Shown one piece after another: positions 13,801 through 28,800 of a stretch of DNA of 64,000 nt. Numbering within the stretch: position 1 is the first letter of the stretch; the number at the start of each line of letters is the position of its first letter. The stretch is from Antedon mediterranea. Taxonomy: Eukaryota > Echinodermata > Crinoidea > Comatulida > Antedonidae. The stretch is taken from the NCBI RefSeq assembly GCF_964355755.1, contig NC_092674.1:5027001-5091000 (forward strand), written 5' to 3'. The notes under the pieces were generated by a model. The model made no database searches, was not told where the DNA came from, and saw nothing but the letters and a program-made list of their open reading frames with translations. The translations under genes and the position numbers were made by a program.

Positions 13801-16800
13801 TTATAATTGCCAGAATTTATTAGCTTACCGGAAGTACCTTTGTCGGGGACTTCCTCTGACGTTTGCATTGAACGCACAAAACCATATTACTTGCATGTTT
13901 TACTGGCGGAAAATACTAGGTGGGATACGATGGTATTGTTGTTCCGGTAGCCCAATATAGAGTGTCATTTACGGCGAGCTAGAGGTGTTATTTATGAATT
14001 TTACGTGCGAGGGTACCATTTCCGGCCATCTAGGGGTGTCATTTAACAAAATCAGTATCGACGGCCCTGGACTTAATAAATAGAGTACACTATAATAACT
14101 ATGGTAACATGTACTGTAATTTACAATATAGCAACCATTACATACTCAACTGTATCAATATCTATTTATTGATATATTTATTTTCCTCAACAAATTTTAA
14201 TGTAATAAATATTGAGCCAGATAATTAAGTGGCGGACGCCAGATAACAGCTTTTAAAATATTTTTAACTTGTGGCCCAAACGGGCTTCTGTAAGCTATAA
14301 TAAGCATTGAATTTGATTTTCCACCGAAAGTGCGCTTTTTTCGGACTTCCCCTAGACGTACGCCCACTCAACGTAATCAAAACAAAATTCCCTTCGCAAC
14401 AAGTCTTGATAGCCCTGGGCAAGCACTCTTTTCTTCCATGTGCAAACGCTGACTTGCGCAATGTGCTATGTGGTGATGCTTTTACTCAAAATAGGCCTTT
14501 GGAGGAAATGTCACCTTTTTATACGCTAAGTACCTCAGTTTTCATTTTTAACACATCAATTGTTAATACATTTATATAACGTGAGAGTGCCATTTCCGAC
14601 CATCTATTAAATTAATATTATTATCATCATCCGTCTGATGACAAATAATTAATTAAGATCCCATATCATAGTTAATTCTCATTAAATCAATTCATAAATA
14701 TTAAGTGTATTCCACATGAATGCCAACATTGTGTTTTATTGTAAATCAAATACTTTGTCTGAAATACATGATTAGAAACCAAAATCACATTGATGTATTA
14801 ATTAGATCCGATTTTATGCACATTTTAGAAAAAAAATGAGGCCATTTCAGAAAATTATTAAAATGTATCTGAATGTATAAATATAATGGATTCTCTGACC
14901 GAGATCATTCATCTAGCTTTATTAATCTCACTTTTTTTGTTGCACTTTTAAATAAATTTGACAGCCATTTTCGCAAATGACTAACTAAAAATTAACATCA
15001 TATTTATTATATCTATAAATTAATTCCTTTTCTAAAGTACACTTACCGTTATAGAAACTTTTTAACTATTTTGTGTAGGCCTGTAATTTTGAAACAGAAC
15101 TCAATATAATCGACAATAAATGTGTATACTGTAGGTCTATACCATGTCACTATTAGAGACAATAAGCTGCCAGGGCATACTCTGTAAACTGAAGTGCCAA
15201 TAGGGCATTATGTCTGAAGTACATGCAAGTTCGTGCATCTATCTTATTTATTTATTATGCACATTTTATATTAAATTGGTGGCCATTTTGGAATCTTGGC
15301 ACTAGAAGCGGTCTTTCATAAGAGAATTAAATATCATTGCTCTTCAAAGAAAGAGGATAAATATAATCAAGTTGGCTGTCTTTTCTCCTGACCATTTGTG
15401 TGTATTTAGCATTTTTCTTATTTTCTTCGACAATTCTACCTGTTCTGTCCTCGATATTGTTTGTTCTAGATGATATTTGTTTTCCTTTCACAATTGATTA
15501 TCGCACCAAAAGTGGATACATCACAGAAGAAAAATGAAAAAATCAATATGCCTGTTATGTATGTCAGTATTTATAGCAGGCCACTTAAATATGACTGAAA
15601 AAGTGTATATATAAGTTATTTTATAAACAATTTAAAATTTACAAGCACACCCTAGTGTTTAATGTAAAAGTCATAATTAAACAGTTTTATGTGATTTTTA
15701 TTAGCTGCACAAACATACTCCGACACGACTGATTTTGAACAAGAAATAACATCTGTTGAAGGTAGGTAAAAATACCAATATGTCAATTTACATGAAAATA
15801 ATGATAGTTATATAGTCTCGGAGTATTTTTTACTGTCGTTGTAAACGCCATGGGCTATGGCGTGGTTGAGTTACAGGTAAAGGAGTATGGTTAAACCAAT
15901 AAATATAATCCAAAATCATCTACTATCGAATCTTTATATTTCTATAATAATTACGTTTTCCTGCCGATAAATCAATGTATATTTAATTTGTATTTTACTA
16001 TATGCAATCGAATCTTATATTTTATTATTATTTACATACTATCGAATCAAATCTTATTGCATTACATTATAAATATACGTTATAACTATTTAATATAATA
16101 GTATTATTATTTAAATACTATCGAATATTATACAGTTTTACATTAATAATTATGTACGGTATTGCCGAATCTTTATATCTCATTTACATACTATGGAATC
16201 TTATACATTATTATATTAATAATTATGTACCCTACGGTATTCCGAATCTTTATATCTCATTTACATACTGTGGAATCTCTATACAGTATTGCATTAATAA
16301 TTTACGTACGGTATGGCCGAACATTTATATCTCATTTTCATGGAATGATATATAAAATAGATGGAGTAGATATAGTTCATAAAGTTCCTCATAGTAGCAT
16401 TACATCTTATTACATTTCTATTTCGGTCTCTGACCCATGGCGTGGTTGTTTTTAGTCGCGTGGAAGCGACTCTATAGTTCACTATGTCGGTCTGTCGGTC
16501 CGGTATCGCTATGCGTTTTATCGCTTTCTGACCTTATCTTGATATCAGTTTAATCTAGCTAGGTCAATTTTTCACAGTATATTCCTTATGGCCAGGAATC
16601 AATGTGGTTATGTTTTCACCGTGCGCAATAAAAAATTACGCGGTCTACGCACGATTTAACGAAATCACGTTTGTAATCATATCTTCACAACCATGAATCA
16701 CAAAAAAATAAATAAAATTTGGTACTCATAAATTTCAGGGCATAAATCATCATATGGCAATACAATTACGTGCGTAGCGCATGTAACGCATGCGTACGCG

Positions 16801-19800
16801 CGCTTAAAATTTTAAAAATTTATTTTCGATGAAATAAGAGTACGTTTCAGGCAATTTTAAGCGTTTACAAAATTGCCATGAGTGCGCATATTTTTGCGCG
16901 CGCACTGCGCGTTAAATGTTATTTCGCACTATTTTTGCCCGATTTCTGTTTTCTTGACTTACTTTTCAACTCGAAATTACGTTATACGAGCACGTCAAAA
17001 GTGACAGGCTACGCACGTGTAAATTAAAAAAATATAAATGTTTTTAAACATTTCAACATTTTTAAACATGTTCAGTAATTTCGGTCAGTATAGTTCACTA
17101 TGTCGGTCGGTCGGTCTGTCTGTCGGTCTGTCTGTCGGTCCGGTATCACTATGCATTGTAGCACGCGACTTAATGGCTGTTGGCCTTGTTATTAGTAGTA
17201 ATTCCTAATTCCTTTTTACATTTACGTGTTATTCCATTGTATGGTAATACATTGTTTGTGTTTTCAATAAAGCAACGTGGGACGAATACGCAGAGGAACG
17301 CGCACAGTTAGAGCACTATGCTGGCCGGCACCCGAGTTTTTAACAGAAATTCACGTATAATAATTACTGTACTGTACAGATACTTGCATCTATTTAGTTA
17401 TTAAAACTCATTTTAAATTGTTTTAATTTCATAAATATTATATATCTGAAAGGATATTAAATAAATCAATTGCTGTCATTATGTTATTTTAAGGGGGCAT
17501 TCCACAATATTTTTAGTTGTGTGCAAACCCGAATCTACAGCTCACTACAGTATGTCGGTCGATCGTTCGGTATACTAATTCAAATTTGCGCACGCGACTG
17601 CAGCCATGTATATGGTCTTTTTATGAGAATGTAACTAGACATAACTATCACAATAACAATCACCGCTGAAAACAATTGTTTGACAACCATTATTGAAAGT
17701 TCAATGTAATTTGTTTTAACAGGTTCAATAAGCTTCTATGCAGGTCGTAAACGAGAACTTAAAGAAAAACTTGCTGAAACTCAACGTGAGTCATCATCAT
17801 TTAGAAACGAATTATTATTAAAACAACTAACGAACTATATTTGGCATAAAAAATGGTTCATTACTATTGCAATTGGTGATAAGTTTACCTTAAAGGTCAG
17901 AATTGTCATTTCCGGTAATTTTTTACTAAATTGTCCTATTAGACTGAATATGAGTGTACATCTTCTGATGAATTTGAGACCCAATTTACCTCGCTGTGAC
18001 CAGTGGTTGTCGAGATTTAAGGACTTATTGGTGTTTGGTCTTATAACCTTTCACCCTGACCTTTTGCCACATTTTCAAAATGTGTAACCAAGCCAAAAAT
18101 GATTGTTTGACCACCCTAAACAAATTCTAAGTCAAATTCTCTGGACCTGAAAGTGCATACAAAGGTAGATCTAGCTACTAATGTACAGTAAATAAGAAAT
18201 CGTACAATTTGTAAATAATACATTTTTTTTTTATTAGGACTTTATGAAAATCGTAAGCAAAATCAAGAAGAAGAACTTTCTGAAACAGAAGGTGAGTTAT
18301 AATACATAATACACTAATTATTTTAACGCACTTAAGTAACCTTGATATTTGGTTGATTGATTTGTTGTGTGCATTTTTTTTGGTACACATTTACTTGCTT
18401 GCTCTCGCATTTAATTCTGAACTAGAGATAGATGCCATGTTTATGGCCAGATGAAAGGGGCTACCCTGTACATTTATAGCTGTTGTGTTAATTAATAAAA
18501 GATGGAAGGTGTTAGCAAAATGACCAGGTAGACTTACTTTGGCTACATGCAGAGTTTGTTGAAGGCATAGTGAAGAGATTTCAATGTACTGGTACAGTAT
18601 ATGAACTGTTTTGATGTTGCACATACTTTTGTGTTATGTTCCTGTGCTTGGAGGATGACTGTTGTTGATGAAGGATTCTGGTGGTGAGAGGATACATTAC
18701 CCATATATAATATGTGGAATGCATCCTCTTACTTACTGATGTTGATGTTGGATGTTGTTTAATACTAATAGTGCATATCTGTTTGTCTGACAGCTTAGTT
18801 TTATCACCTATGAACTTATCTTGAAGAAAAACATAAATTATAAAACTTGTCCTAAATATTAAAAACCTAACCCTCTAAATAATCTCTCTCAAACTAAAGA
18901 AAATAGTTAAAAAACTGTCAAGTAGAGAAGCATCCTGCAAACCCCCTGGGCCATAACCGCAATACAAGTTCATTGAGCCATCCAGCTCACCGATCCAGTG
19001 GGGTTTTACTTTGTATATGAATTAATAAAACATACGTAAGCATTTTAACCGACAAATCAGAACAGTGTTGACATCTCTTTTTGTAAGTCCTATCCATCAT
19101 TTTATACATGATCATTTTGAACTTTGTTTGAGTGACATTTCCAAGTATCCCAATGGTTTCGAAGACGTTGCTTCCGAAGACATGTCGAACCCTAACTCCA
19201 CATCATTATAGTTTATCAATATTCAAACACATTTAAAATTGTTTCTTAGGGTAATACTGTGTTTATTTATTTATTAAACTTTATTTCTGATTTCTCCATA
19301 TACAATACATATCTCCTAAAACGCTAATCGTCGTTAGACATTGCGCGTCTCACTTGTGTTCGCCACTCAGTACGTTTTTGAGCAAGCATGTGTATAGGTC
19401 CGCGTGTGAAAAGTTCTGTTTCCTCTTTTATGTTTGCCATCCATGTTGTTTTTGGTCTTCCTTTTGGTTTTTTGGTCTTTCTCTGAGCCTCTCCGAGTGC
19501 GATCTTAGCTGGTGTGTTTTCATTTAAACGGAGCAGGTGACCATACCATGTCAGCCTTCTTTTCTTTACGTTCTTACTCCACTCAATTTCTCCTGTTCTT
19601 TTGTACAAATCTTCATTTTTTATTTTCTCCGGCCACCTTATACCTATTATTCTCTTTAGGAATTTTCTTTGAAAGACATCAATTTCGCTTTTTAGTGATG
19701 CTGTCATTGTCCACATTTCACAATTATACAGAAAGATGCTTGTAATGTATACGTTGAAGACTCTCATTTTCAGGTTTATTGTTAATTTTCTATTTTGGAG

Positions 19801-22800
19801 TATTTTATTTATCTTGCTGAAAGCTGCTAATGCGAGACGTTTTCTGTTATTAACATCCTCTCTGGTTCCCAATTTACTTCCAAGGAATTTGCAGTTTCGC
19901 CAGTCTTCATTTCCTTTCCTTTTTATTTTAAAATCTTCGGTTTTTGACGGGTTAACTTTTAGATTATAGTCTTGTAGATACCGTGGAATGTCTGTATTTA
20001 TTTCATTTATATATTCTTGTGAGGTAGATACAAAAGATATGTCATCTGCATATTGAATGTTTAATGTAAATTCAGGTGTATATTGTTTTTGTTGACGTTG
20101 CTCTTGTTCATATTTTTGTAGGATATGTGCTAGATATGTAATGAAAAGGATGGGACTAAGACAGTCTCCCTGTGGTACTCCTATGTTTGATTTAATTGGG
20201 TCGCCTATTTCCTTTCCAATCCTTACTCTAAGATCTACTTGTTCTATGAGGATTTTGATAATATTTAGCTCTTCTGGTTCAAGGATGTGAGATATTATAT
20301 CAATTAATTTTTTCCTGTCTACAGTATCAAAAGCACTGCTCATGTCTAACATGAGTACATTTATTTCGTAGTCTGATGATGTGATTGCTTTTTCTGCTAG
20401 TGTTCGGAGAGTAAACACATGTTCAGTGACACTCCTTCCTTTACAGTATGCTGCCTGTGAGGGTGGTATAATGGTCCTAAGCTTATCATCAATTCTATTT
20501 ATAAGGCAAATGGCCAAAATTTTTCTAATGATATTTAGGAGGACAACTGGTCTAAGGTTCTTTACGATACCCTTTTGTTTGCCTGGTTTATGTAATGGAA
20601 CTATGATACCTTCTGTGATATCATGGGGCGCCTTTCCTGTCATAACCATATCATTAAACATAGTTGCAATACTACTGAAAATGTTGTCATGTGCATATAA
20701 TAAATATAAAAATATAAAAAGTAAGCAAAACATTCAAACTATAAAAATATCATATGAAATAATGGGCACAGCACGAAAAACCAAGGTGCTCAAATGCTCA
20801 AGTACTTCATTCATGTGACATAAACCCTTGATCCAAACATACTAGATTGTACAACAACCTGTACGAGACAATTGTTACTAATTGTAACTCTATTTATGAA
20901 TCCATAACACGTTTTTCTATAATATATAATATAATATATATAGAAAGATGGAACATTACTTGTTACAAACATCTGACTAGCACTACAGTACACTATAGTG
21001 CAAGACCCATACATTTTCTGAAGGCATTATTATACCACACCTGCAACTTCCTAATATTAACCTCAGTGAATTTTAGACCATAGACTACTACAATACATAG
21101 TGCTACAATAAGATTTAAACAGATTACAATTAACCTCATTGGAGCATTTGTTAAATTTGCGGCATAACAAATTAGCAGGGTGTCACGAAAACTAAGACCA
21201 CGAAAGCTAAGACCCCCTAAGACCTAAGATCACGAAAGCTAAGACCCAACACCTAAGATTACAAATATTTATCTTTCGCACCTGCCTTGTATTTTAACTC
21301 CCAACATTTATTCTGAATACCACACCTTAGAATTGGCACTTTCATGAAAAAGAATCACATAAAAAGTAACAAATACATTTTTAAATTGATGATTTTACAG
21401 ACGTTTTTCTCGCACACAAAATGACTAGCCTACAGTACAGTAGGCCTACCCCATGTTCAATGTTTTTGTTTCTATGGAACGTCAAAAGAGCAACAATTAT
21501 ATAGAGGGCTGAAAACTCTGTGGAGTCCATCTACAGTGTGGATGGAACAATGTAAAATTAAAATTGTAATGATAATAGTATAATCATGCAAGTACGAAGA
21601 AATAAATACTGGCATTTAAAAATCATGATAAGTTTTTTTGTTTTGTTTTCTTTCTGTTTTTATACTTGTACTATTATTGTTGCTCTTTTGGCGCTCCATA
21701 GAAACAAAAACATCGAGGAGTTACATTACAGTATACAAAGAAACACATCTGTAAAATCATCAGGATTTATTTATTTGTTATTATGTGTTTCTCCTTCTGA
21801 AAGTACTTATAAGTCCTAATTTTAAAGTGTGGTGTTCAGGATAAAGTTAGTCAACAAATTTGGAGTCAAAGTACAAGAAAGGCAGGTGCGTAAGAAAAAC
21901 ATCCTCTGAACCAACACAATGGAGTAAATATATACCAACAAACAACCCGTCAAGTTTGTTTGTTGTAAAGAAAAAATATACATTTACTCAACGGGCGAAA
22001 ATAATGTGAGTTTATCTATGTTTTGCGGTAGTATTAAATTATATTTATGGTAATAAATGAAACCTACTGTGTTTAAAATTATGTATGGATAAACAAGTAT
22101 TGTTTTTAAGCTGTAGTATATCTTAGTATTTGTAATCTTAGGTGTTGGGTCTTAGCTTTCGTGATCTTAGGTCTTAGGGGGTCTTAGCTTTCGTGGTCTT
22201 AGGTTTCGTGACACCCCAAATTAGCACGTATGCAAGGTGAGTGAGTGGCTGAGCGGTTAAGACAGTGGAACCGTAATTACGTAGCCATAACATCGGCAGA
22301 GGTTCGAGGCTTACTCACTCCATGTTTCTGATGGTAGAACGAGTCTTCTCGGATAAGGACTATAAACTGTAGGTCCAGTGTACACATCTAGCTCATGTGC
22401 ACTTTAAAGAACCTAGTACTGTACATCTTTCGAGACGAGTAGGGGGTTACCCCGGTGTATTAGTACATCACAGCTACTGATCATCAACTGGACCATCTGG
22501 GAGACCAGTCTTTGACTGAAGAGGTTACCCAGTATAAATATTTCAATCAATCAATCAAGTGGATATCTGTACTGACGTCTGATATCATGAGCATCATTTA
22601 AATCATAGGATAAAATATGACCAAGGTACTTTACTGTAGTTTCAGCAACAAAATTAAACTCATTGCTACTACCAGGATGCTACATAATATTATGTGTTCT
22701 GTCTCTAATCTTTTGTGGTGAAAAGACCATACATAAAGACTTTTTTGGAATTGAATATATCATGCTTCATAGTATCATATGATTCACAGATACTGAGTAT

Positions 22801-25800
22801 CAGCATTAAGATCATCATATACACGTTATATAACGATATGCCCATTGCCTCACACCATTGTAAACTGAAAATCATTTAGATAGTTTATTGCCCCACTTAA
22901 CACTGAATTTTTGTATCCAATACCACGATGCAAGTAACTTAACAATAATTAATGGAATATTTCTCTCAATAAAGCTTCCTAAAAGGTGTCCAATGATTCA
23001 CTCTATCGAGAGAAGGGTTGATGAGTAAATTGCTGAAGATCCAACACCATCAAAATCATTATGGATGCTCTTTAGCAGCCGAAGCGCTTCATTAAGTAGC
23101 CATGTCTTTGCAGGAAAATTAAATCATTATGAAATTCTTCATTTACTGGCAAATTGTTTATGATTTTTCTCAATAATAACTATATTTACAAGCTTTAAAA
23201 TTCTATTGTCATTTAAATATTAATAGGTGGTTCAAACTTAATTGTTTAAATTAAATATTTCTTATACTTTTGGAATAAACGACCTGGTCTATACAGTGAT
23301 CTTTAAAATAGCAATGAAGAATGAACGGCTTGAACTGGTTGTTCAAATTATACGAATTAGAAGTATCGTTGATGTTTTCATTCATTATCTTGCTGTAATA
23401 TTACTAACAATAAACACAATAGCAAAGACAAAATCATATATAAAATCAAGTTGAACATAGATATACAAACTAGAGATAGTTAAAAATTATAGATATAGTA
23501 TTATTGAGACAAATCATGAACAATTTGAGGGAATAAGTGTTAAATTAAGCGTTTTATAGAAACAGTACTTAATATAGGGCCCTTTAAAAATACTATTCAG
23601 TCATTGAGTTGTGTAAATAAAACTTGTTTGAATAACAATAAAATATAATGATGTATGGGAAAATGTCTGGGGGAAATTTCGTAGGGGGCTATGGTCCGGT
23701 GTCCAGGGGGGGAAATACAGGGGGGGGGGGAATATTCGGGGAAAATGTCCTAGAACCAATTTCACAACACTAGGTGCTTTATAAATCCAGGATATTATTG
23801 TTATTATTATTTATGTTTGAAACATGGTAAAAATAATGTTTTTATAGTAGCTGGACTATATACAAATATAAAGTCTTGAAAACCTAGCCTTTGATATTTA
23901 AGAAAAAAGTGGGTTAGGTGTTAATTGTACATTATTCACAAGCCTACACCGGGGACATGAAATAGGACAAAATTATGCACAACACATGATATGAAATCAA
24001 TCAAATGCCAATAATACACTTATTATAAAATGTGTTATTAAAACAGAAGTACAATTAAAGTGTATTCATCACATGTATCGCATGTTAAAATACAATAAAA
24101 GATAAATAATGAAATAATCAAAAAGAAGCTAAAAAAAGCTTGTAAAAAACTTGATACAATTTTATTTTATGTCTTTTATAGTTTTACTAAGGCACTATGA
24201 ATCGCTTAAAGAAAAACTTAAAGAGATTAAAAATAAAGGTAAGTTTAACACATTCAAAAGTAGCATTAGCATTTACAAAAATATTTATAAAAATTCTAAC
24301 TGTATTTGATTTCTTTTGATATGTGTAGGAGACCCTGAAATGCAGAAGAAAGAGCTACTTTTGTCAACTGAAGGTAGGTTTTGGAAACAATTACATATAC
24401 AACTAGAGGCCACTCAATCTCAGTTCAACATAAACATTTCCTTTTTTTTGTTATAGTTTTACAATGAATGTTAAGTTCAACAGAGTTGTGAAGCAAACTG
24501 TGACCGGTAGAAAATGAAATGATAATATTGTAAATAGTTTTTGTGGATTGTGACCACCTTTGACCCTACCACAAAATTCAACTACTGTTAGACGATGGAT
24601 AACAAGGCCATATACATGGCTGCAGTTGCATGCTCTCAAATTTGAGTTAGAGTGTGATTAAACATTTAATTTGGACAAATTTTGGGTGACAGATTATTGT
24701 GACTAAGTTTTGAATAAGTAAAGATAGGAAAAAAAAAGTATTTAAAAAATAAATATTTTGGAAGTTCCAAGAAATATGCTGTGTTTGACTTTTTTGGAAA
24801 GGTTTAGGAGGCCATGAAATACAGAAAGAAGAAATACTACTTGTTTCAACTGAAGGTAAGATTTAAAAAAAATTATATTAATAGTTCTAAAACCAGAGAA
24901 ATAAAGAATTTTAAACAAAAAAAAAAACCTCACCTCGCTCTGTGTAATAATATAATGTTTACACAACGTGCACACCAAAAATCATAATGCATACTGTGAA
25001 TAACGAAACAGGTCAATAAATTGAAATGTGTAAGAAGTGTAGAAGAATTACAATTTATAAGATTGTTGTAATATGATGCTAAATTTGGTTTTGGCTAGCT
25101 AAAGGAGACCATGAGAAACAAAAAGAAGAACTACATCTTTCAAAAGAAGGTGGGTTTAAACATAAATTATTTTATCGTACTGCAACATTTTATTGTGTCT
25201 GATCATTATCATAGCACACAATAATCATGATGTATGCTTATTTTGGAAATGGGCTGATGCTATCAAAATCATTTCCTTTCAACTGTCTCAAATATGTACC
25301 TTATCTGTCTCACACAGGATACAAACTGTAGTATAGTCACTGAGATTTTTTTCTCTATTTTTTAATGAGGATTTTAAAGACAATATCTTCCCCCTTCTTA
25401 CATGCCCTCTCATAATAATACTACTAATTATAAGAAGCAATTATTTATTAATTTCATAGGTGAACTTCTAAAAAATTATGAAAACTTTAAAGAGGAATTT
25501 CAAAAAAACTTTTATTCAAGTAAAGACCGTAAGTTTGTTAAACTAGCATTTGAAGCTTTAATAAGGGTGTCTAGAAAACTCAGATCTAGAAAACTCAGAT
25601 CTCAGATATATCTGAGTTTTCTAGACACCCAAGAATTTGTCATCTATTTGTTTGTGACAAAATTATGAATACAGTAACTTTGTTGCTTAATGGTCTGCAA
25701 ACATTTCCTATAAAAAAGATACTTTACATTCTGTGGTGCTAATGCATTTTTTTATTATAATGTTTAGGGCTAATGTTCTATCATTATTACATTACAATAA

Positions 25801-28800
25801 ACTATTTTGTAATTATAATTAGACAAACAACATAGCCATACATACGGTGACCATTGATTGAATTTTGAATTGATTTTTTATTCTAGTTATTTGTACTATT
25901 TCTTTTTTACAGAACAAATAGAAACGTATCTACTTAATAGACACCAGTGGCACAACATCAACAAATTTACACCAGAAATTTGTAATCCTGATTATGTAGT
26001 TGATGTAAATGATGTTTTCAGTGATTTGGAATTCTGGGAAAAGAAAAGAAACGAGCCTATAATGTTAGATGGTATGTTAAATGTTATCAAATCCAAACCA
26101 GCATGTAAAGTTCTTATAGAGAGTGAGATGGGTACTGGTAAAACGACTTTATTAAGGTACTTAGCATACAATGCCAAGGAGACCATTAAAGCCCTTGAAG
26201 GTAAAATCGTATTCCTTTTGAATGCAAGGGAGTTAGATACAAATGAGGGAATCTTAGATTTGATGGTAAAGCAACTGAAAATGAAAGATTTCAGTTCAAA
26301 GACCAATCTTCCACCTGATTCAAATTTGATTAAACGATTCATAGTAAATCATGTGGATAAAGTTGTGTTGATGTTAGACGGCTTTGAGGAATTAAGGTTT
26401 AAGAATACAAGCTTAATTACAATGTTGATAAAAGAAAACCTAGAGAAGAGCATTGTGATACTTACATCAAGGTCGGAGAACCTTGATGAATTCATAAAAG
26501 TGAGTGATATACATGTAAGAGTTGCTGGATTTAGTGAAGATTCCATAGGAAAGTATGTTGACAAACACTTTGCGTATTTTGGTAAACGAGAATTGGGAAA
26601 TTCCCTTAGAAAGGAATTGGGTATTGGCAAACAAGTTTTGAATCGTAAACACCCCAAAATGTTTTCATTGTGTAACAATCCCATGTTTCTTCTCACAGTT
26701 TGTATTTTGTGGGAAGATATGCGAAGTCTTCCTCATAATAATGCTGACATTGCTAAAGTATTATTTATTAATATTTTGAATCAGTTTAGAAAAGAGAACC
26801 CAAACATCTCTCAATTTCAGGAAATTCCATTGGAATATGAAAATTCTATGATTTTGTTAGGGAAAAGTATGTTTAACAGCTTAAAAGTAAACCACCTTTC
26901 AATAAGGAAAAAAGACCTTAACGCAATAGCAAACAAGGATATTGTTGACTTGGCTTTGAAACTTGGATTTGTTTATAGAGATGCACCAATTGGAAAATCT
27001 AACTTTGAAGTGATTTACATGCCTCTTCATAAATTAATAGGGGAGTCATTGGTAGGGTTTTACTTGTGCAAATTATGTGAAGCAGAAAGTGTGGAGTGCA
27101 CAAAGGATACACGAGAATTACTTACCCAATTGAGTGATGATGACTGGCAGATGATAAGAGAAAGTGAGCATTTAGAGAGGGCAAAACAGTTTGCAATTAA
27201 TTTCCTTGGTGGTGATGCGGATAAATTATTGAAGCATTGGATTACAGATAATATAACATATCAGGACCAATTTTTCCGCAGTTTTTATACGACTGTGTCA
27301 GCCAACTGCAAAGGACGAGTTCTTGCCCACATTTTAGGCCTTGCTAATGTGGTTAACTTTGACATGCATAATTCCAATCTAACAGGTGATATAATGAATG
27401 AAACGATTAGAGAGTGCTCTTATAGAGGATTTGAGTTGACAGTACATGCTCTAAATATTAGTGATAATTACTTTAGTGACATTGATGGTGTTTTACTAGG
27501 TAAGTTTTTGAGTATATCGCCTAACCTGATTAAACTTGGCATGCATGATTGTCAACTATTAGGTAATGTAATGAATGAAATGATGAGAGTGCATGCAAGA
27601 GATGAGTTAGAATTACAAGATCTTGATATTGCAAATAATGATATCAGTGACATAGATGGTACTTTACTTAGTACTTTCTTGAGGAAGTGTCCTAAGATGG
27701 TTAAACTTTACATTTCTAATTGCAAACTATCAGGTAATGTAATGAATGACATGATGAGAGTGCATGCAGTAGATGAGGTAGAATTACAAGAGCTTAATAT
27801 TAGGAATAATGATATAAGTGACATAGATGGTACTTTACTAGGTACTTTCTTGAATAAGTGTCCTAAGCTGGTTAAACTTTACATGTCTAATTGCAAACTG
27901 TCAGGTTATGTGATGAATGAAATGATGAGAGTGCATGCAAGAGATAAGTTAGAATTACAAGAGCTTAGTATTGGGAATAATAATATCAGTGACATAGATG
28001 GTACTTTACTAGGTACTTTCTTGAGTAAGTGTCCTAAGCTGGTTAAACTTCTCATGTATAATTGCAAACTATCAGGTAGCGTAATGAATGAAATGATGAG
28101 AGTGCATGCAAGAGATGAGTTAGAATTACAAGAGCTTAGTATTGGGAATAATAATATCAGTGACATAGATGGTACTTTACTCGGTACTTTCTTTAGTAAG
28201 TGTCTTACGCTGGTTAAACTTCTCATGTATAATTGCAAACTATCAGGTAATGTAATGAATGAAATGATGAGAGTACATGCAAGAGATAAGTTAGAATTAC
28301 AAGAGCTTGATATTGCAAATAATAATATCAGTGACATAGATGGTGCTTTACTAGGTACTTTCTTGAGTAAGTGTCCTAAGCTGGTTAAACTTTACATGTC
28401 AAATTGCAAACTGTCAGGTAATGTAATGAATGACATGATGAGAGTGCATGCAAGAGATAAGTTAGAATTACAAGAGCTTAGTATTGGGAATAATAATATC
28501 AGTGACATAGATGGTGCTTTACTAGGTACTTACTTGAGTAAGTGTCCTAAGCTGGTTAAACTTGGCATGTATAATTGCAAACTATCAGGTAATGTAATGA
28601 TTGAAATGATGAGAGCACATGCAAGAGATGAGTTAGAATTACAAGAGCTTTATATTTGGAATAATGATATCAGTGACATAGATGGTGCTTTACTAGGTAC
28701 TTTCTTGAGTAAGTGTTCTAAGCTGGTTAAACTTTACATGTCCAATTGCAAACTATCAGGTAATGTAATGAATGACGTGATAAGAGTGCATGCAAGAGAT

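Noticed and set aside
22239-22320. Functional tRNA gene
   Set aside because: The tRNA-like head is followed by a conserved 240-nt body and a TCAA tail, and has other copies, so it is a SINE head.
23107-23165. Extra NLR micro-exon after TTTGCAG (GKLNHYEILHLL)
   Set aside because: No GT donor before the in-frame stop.
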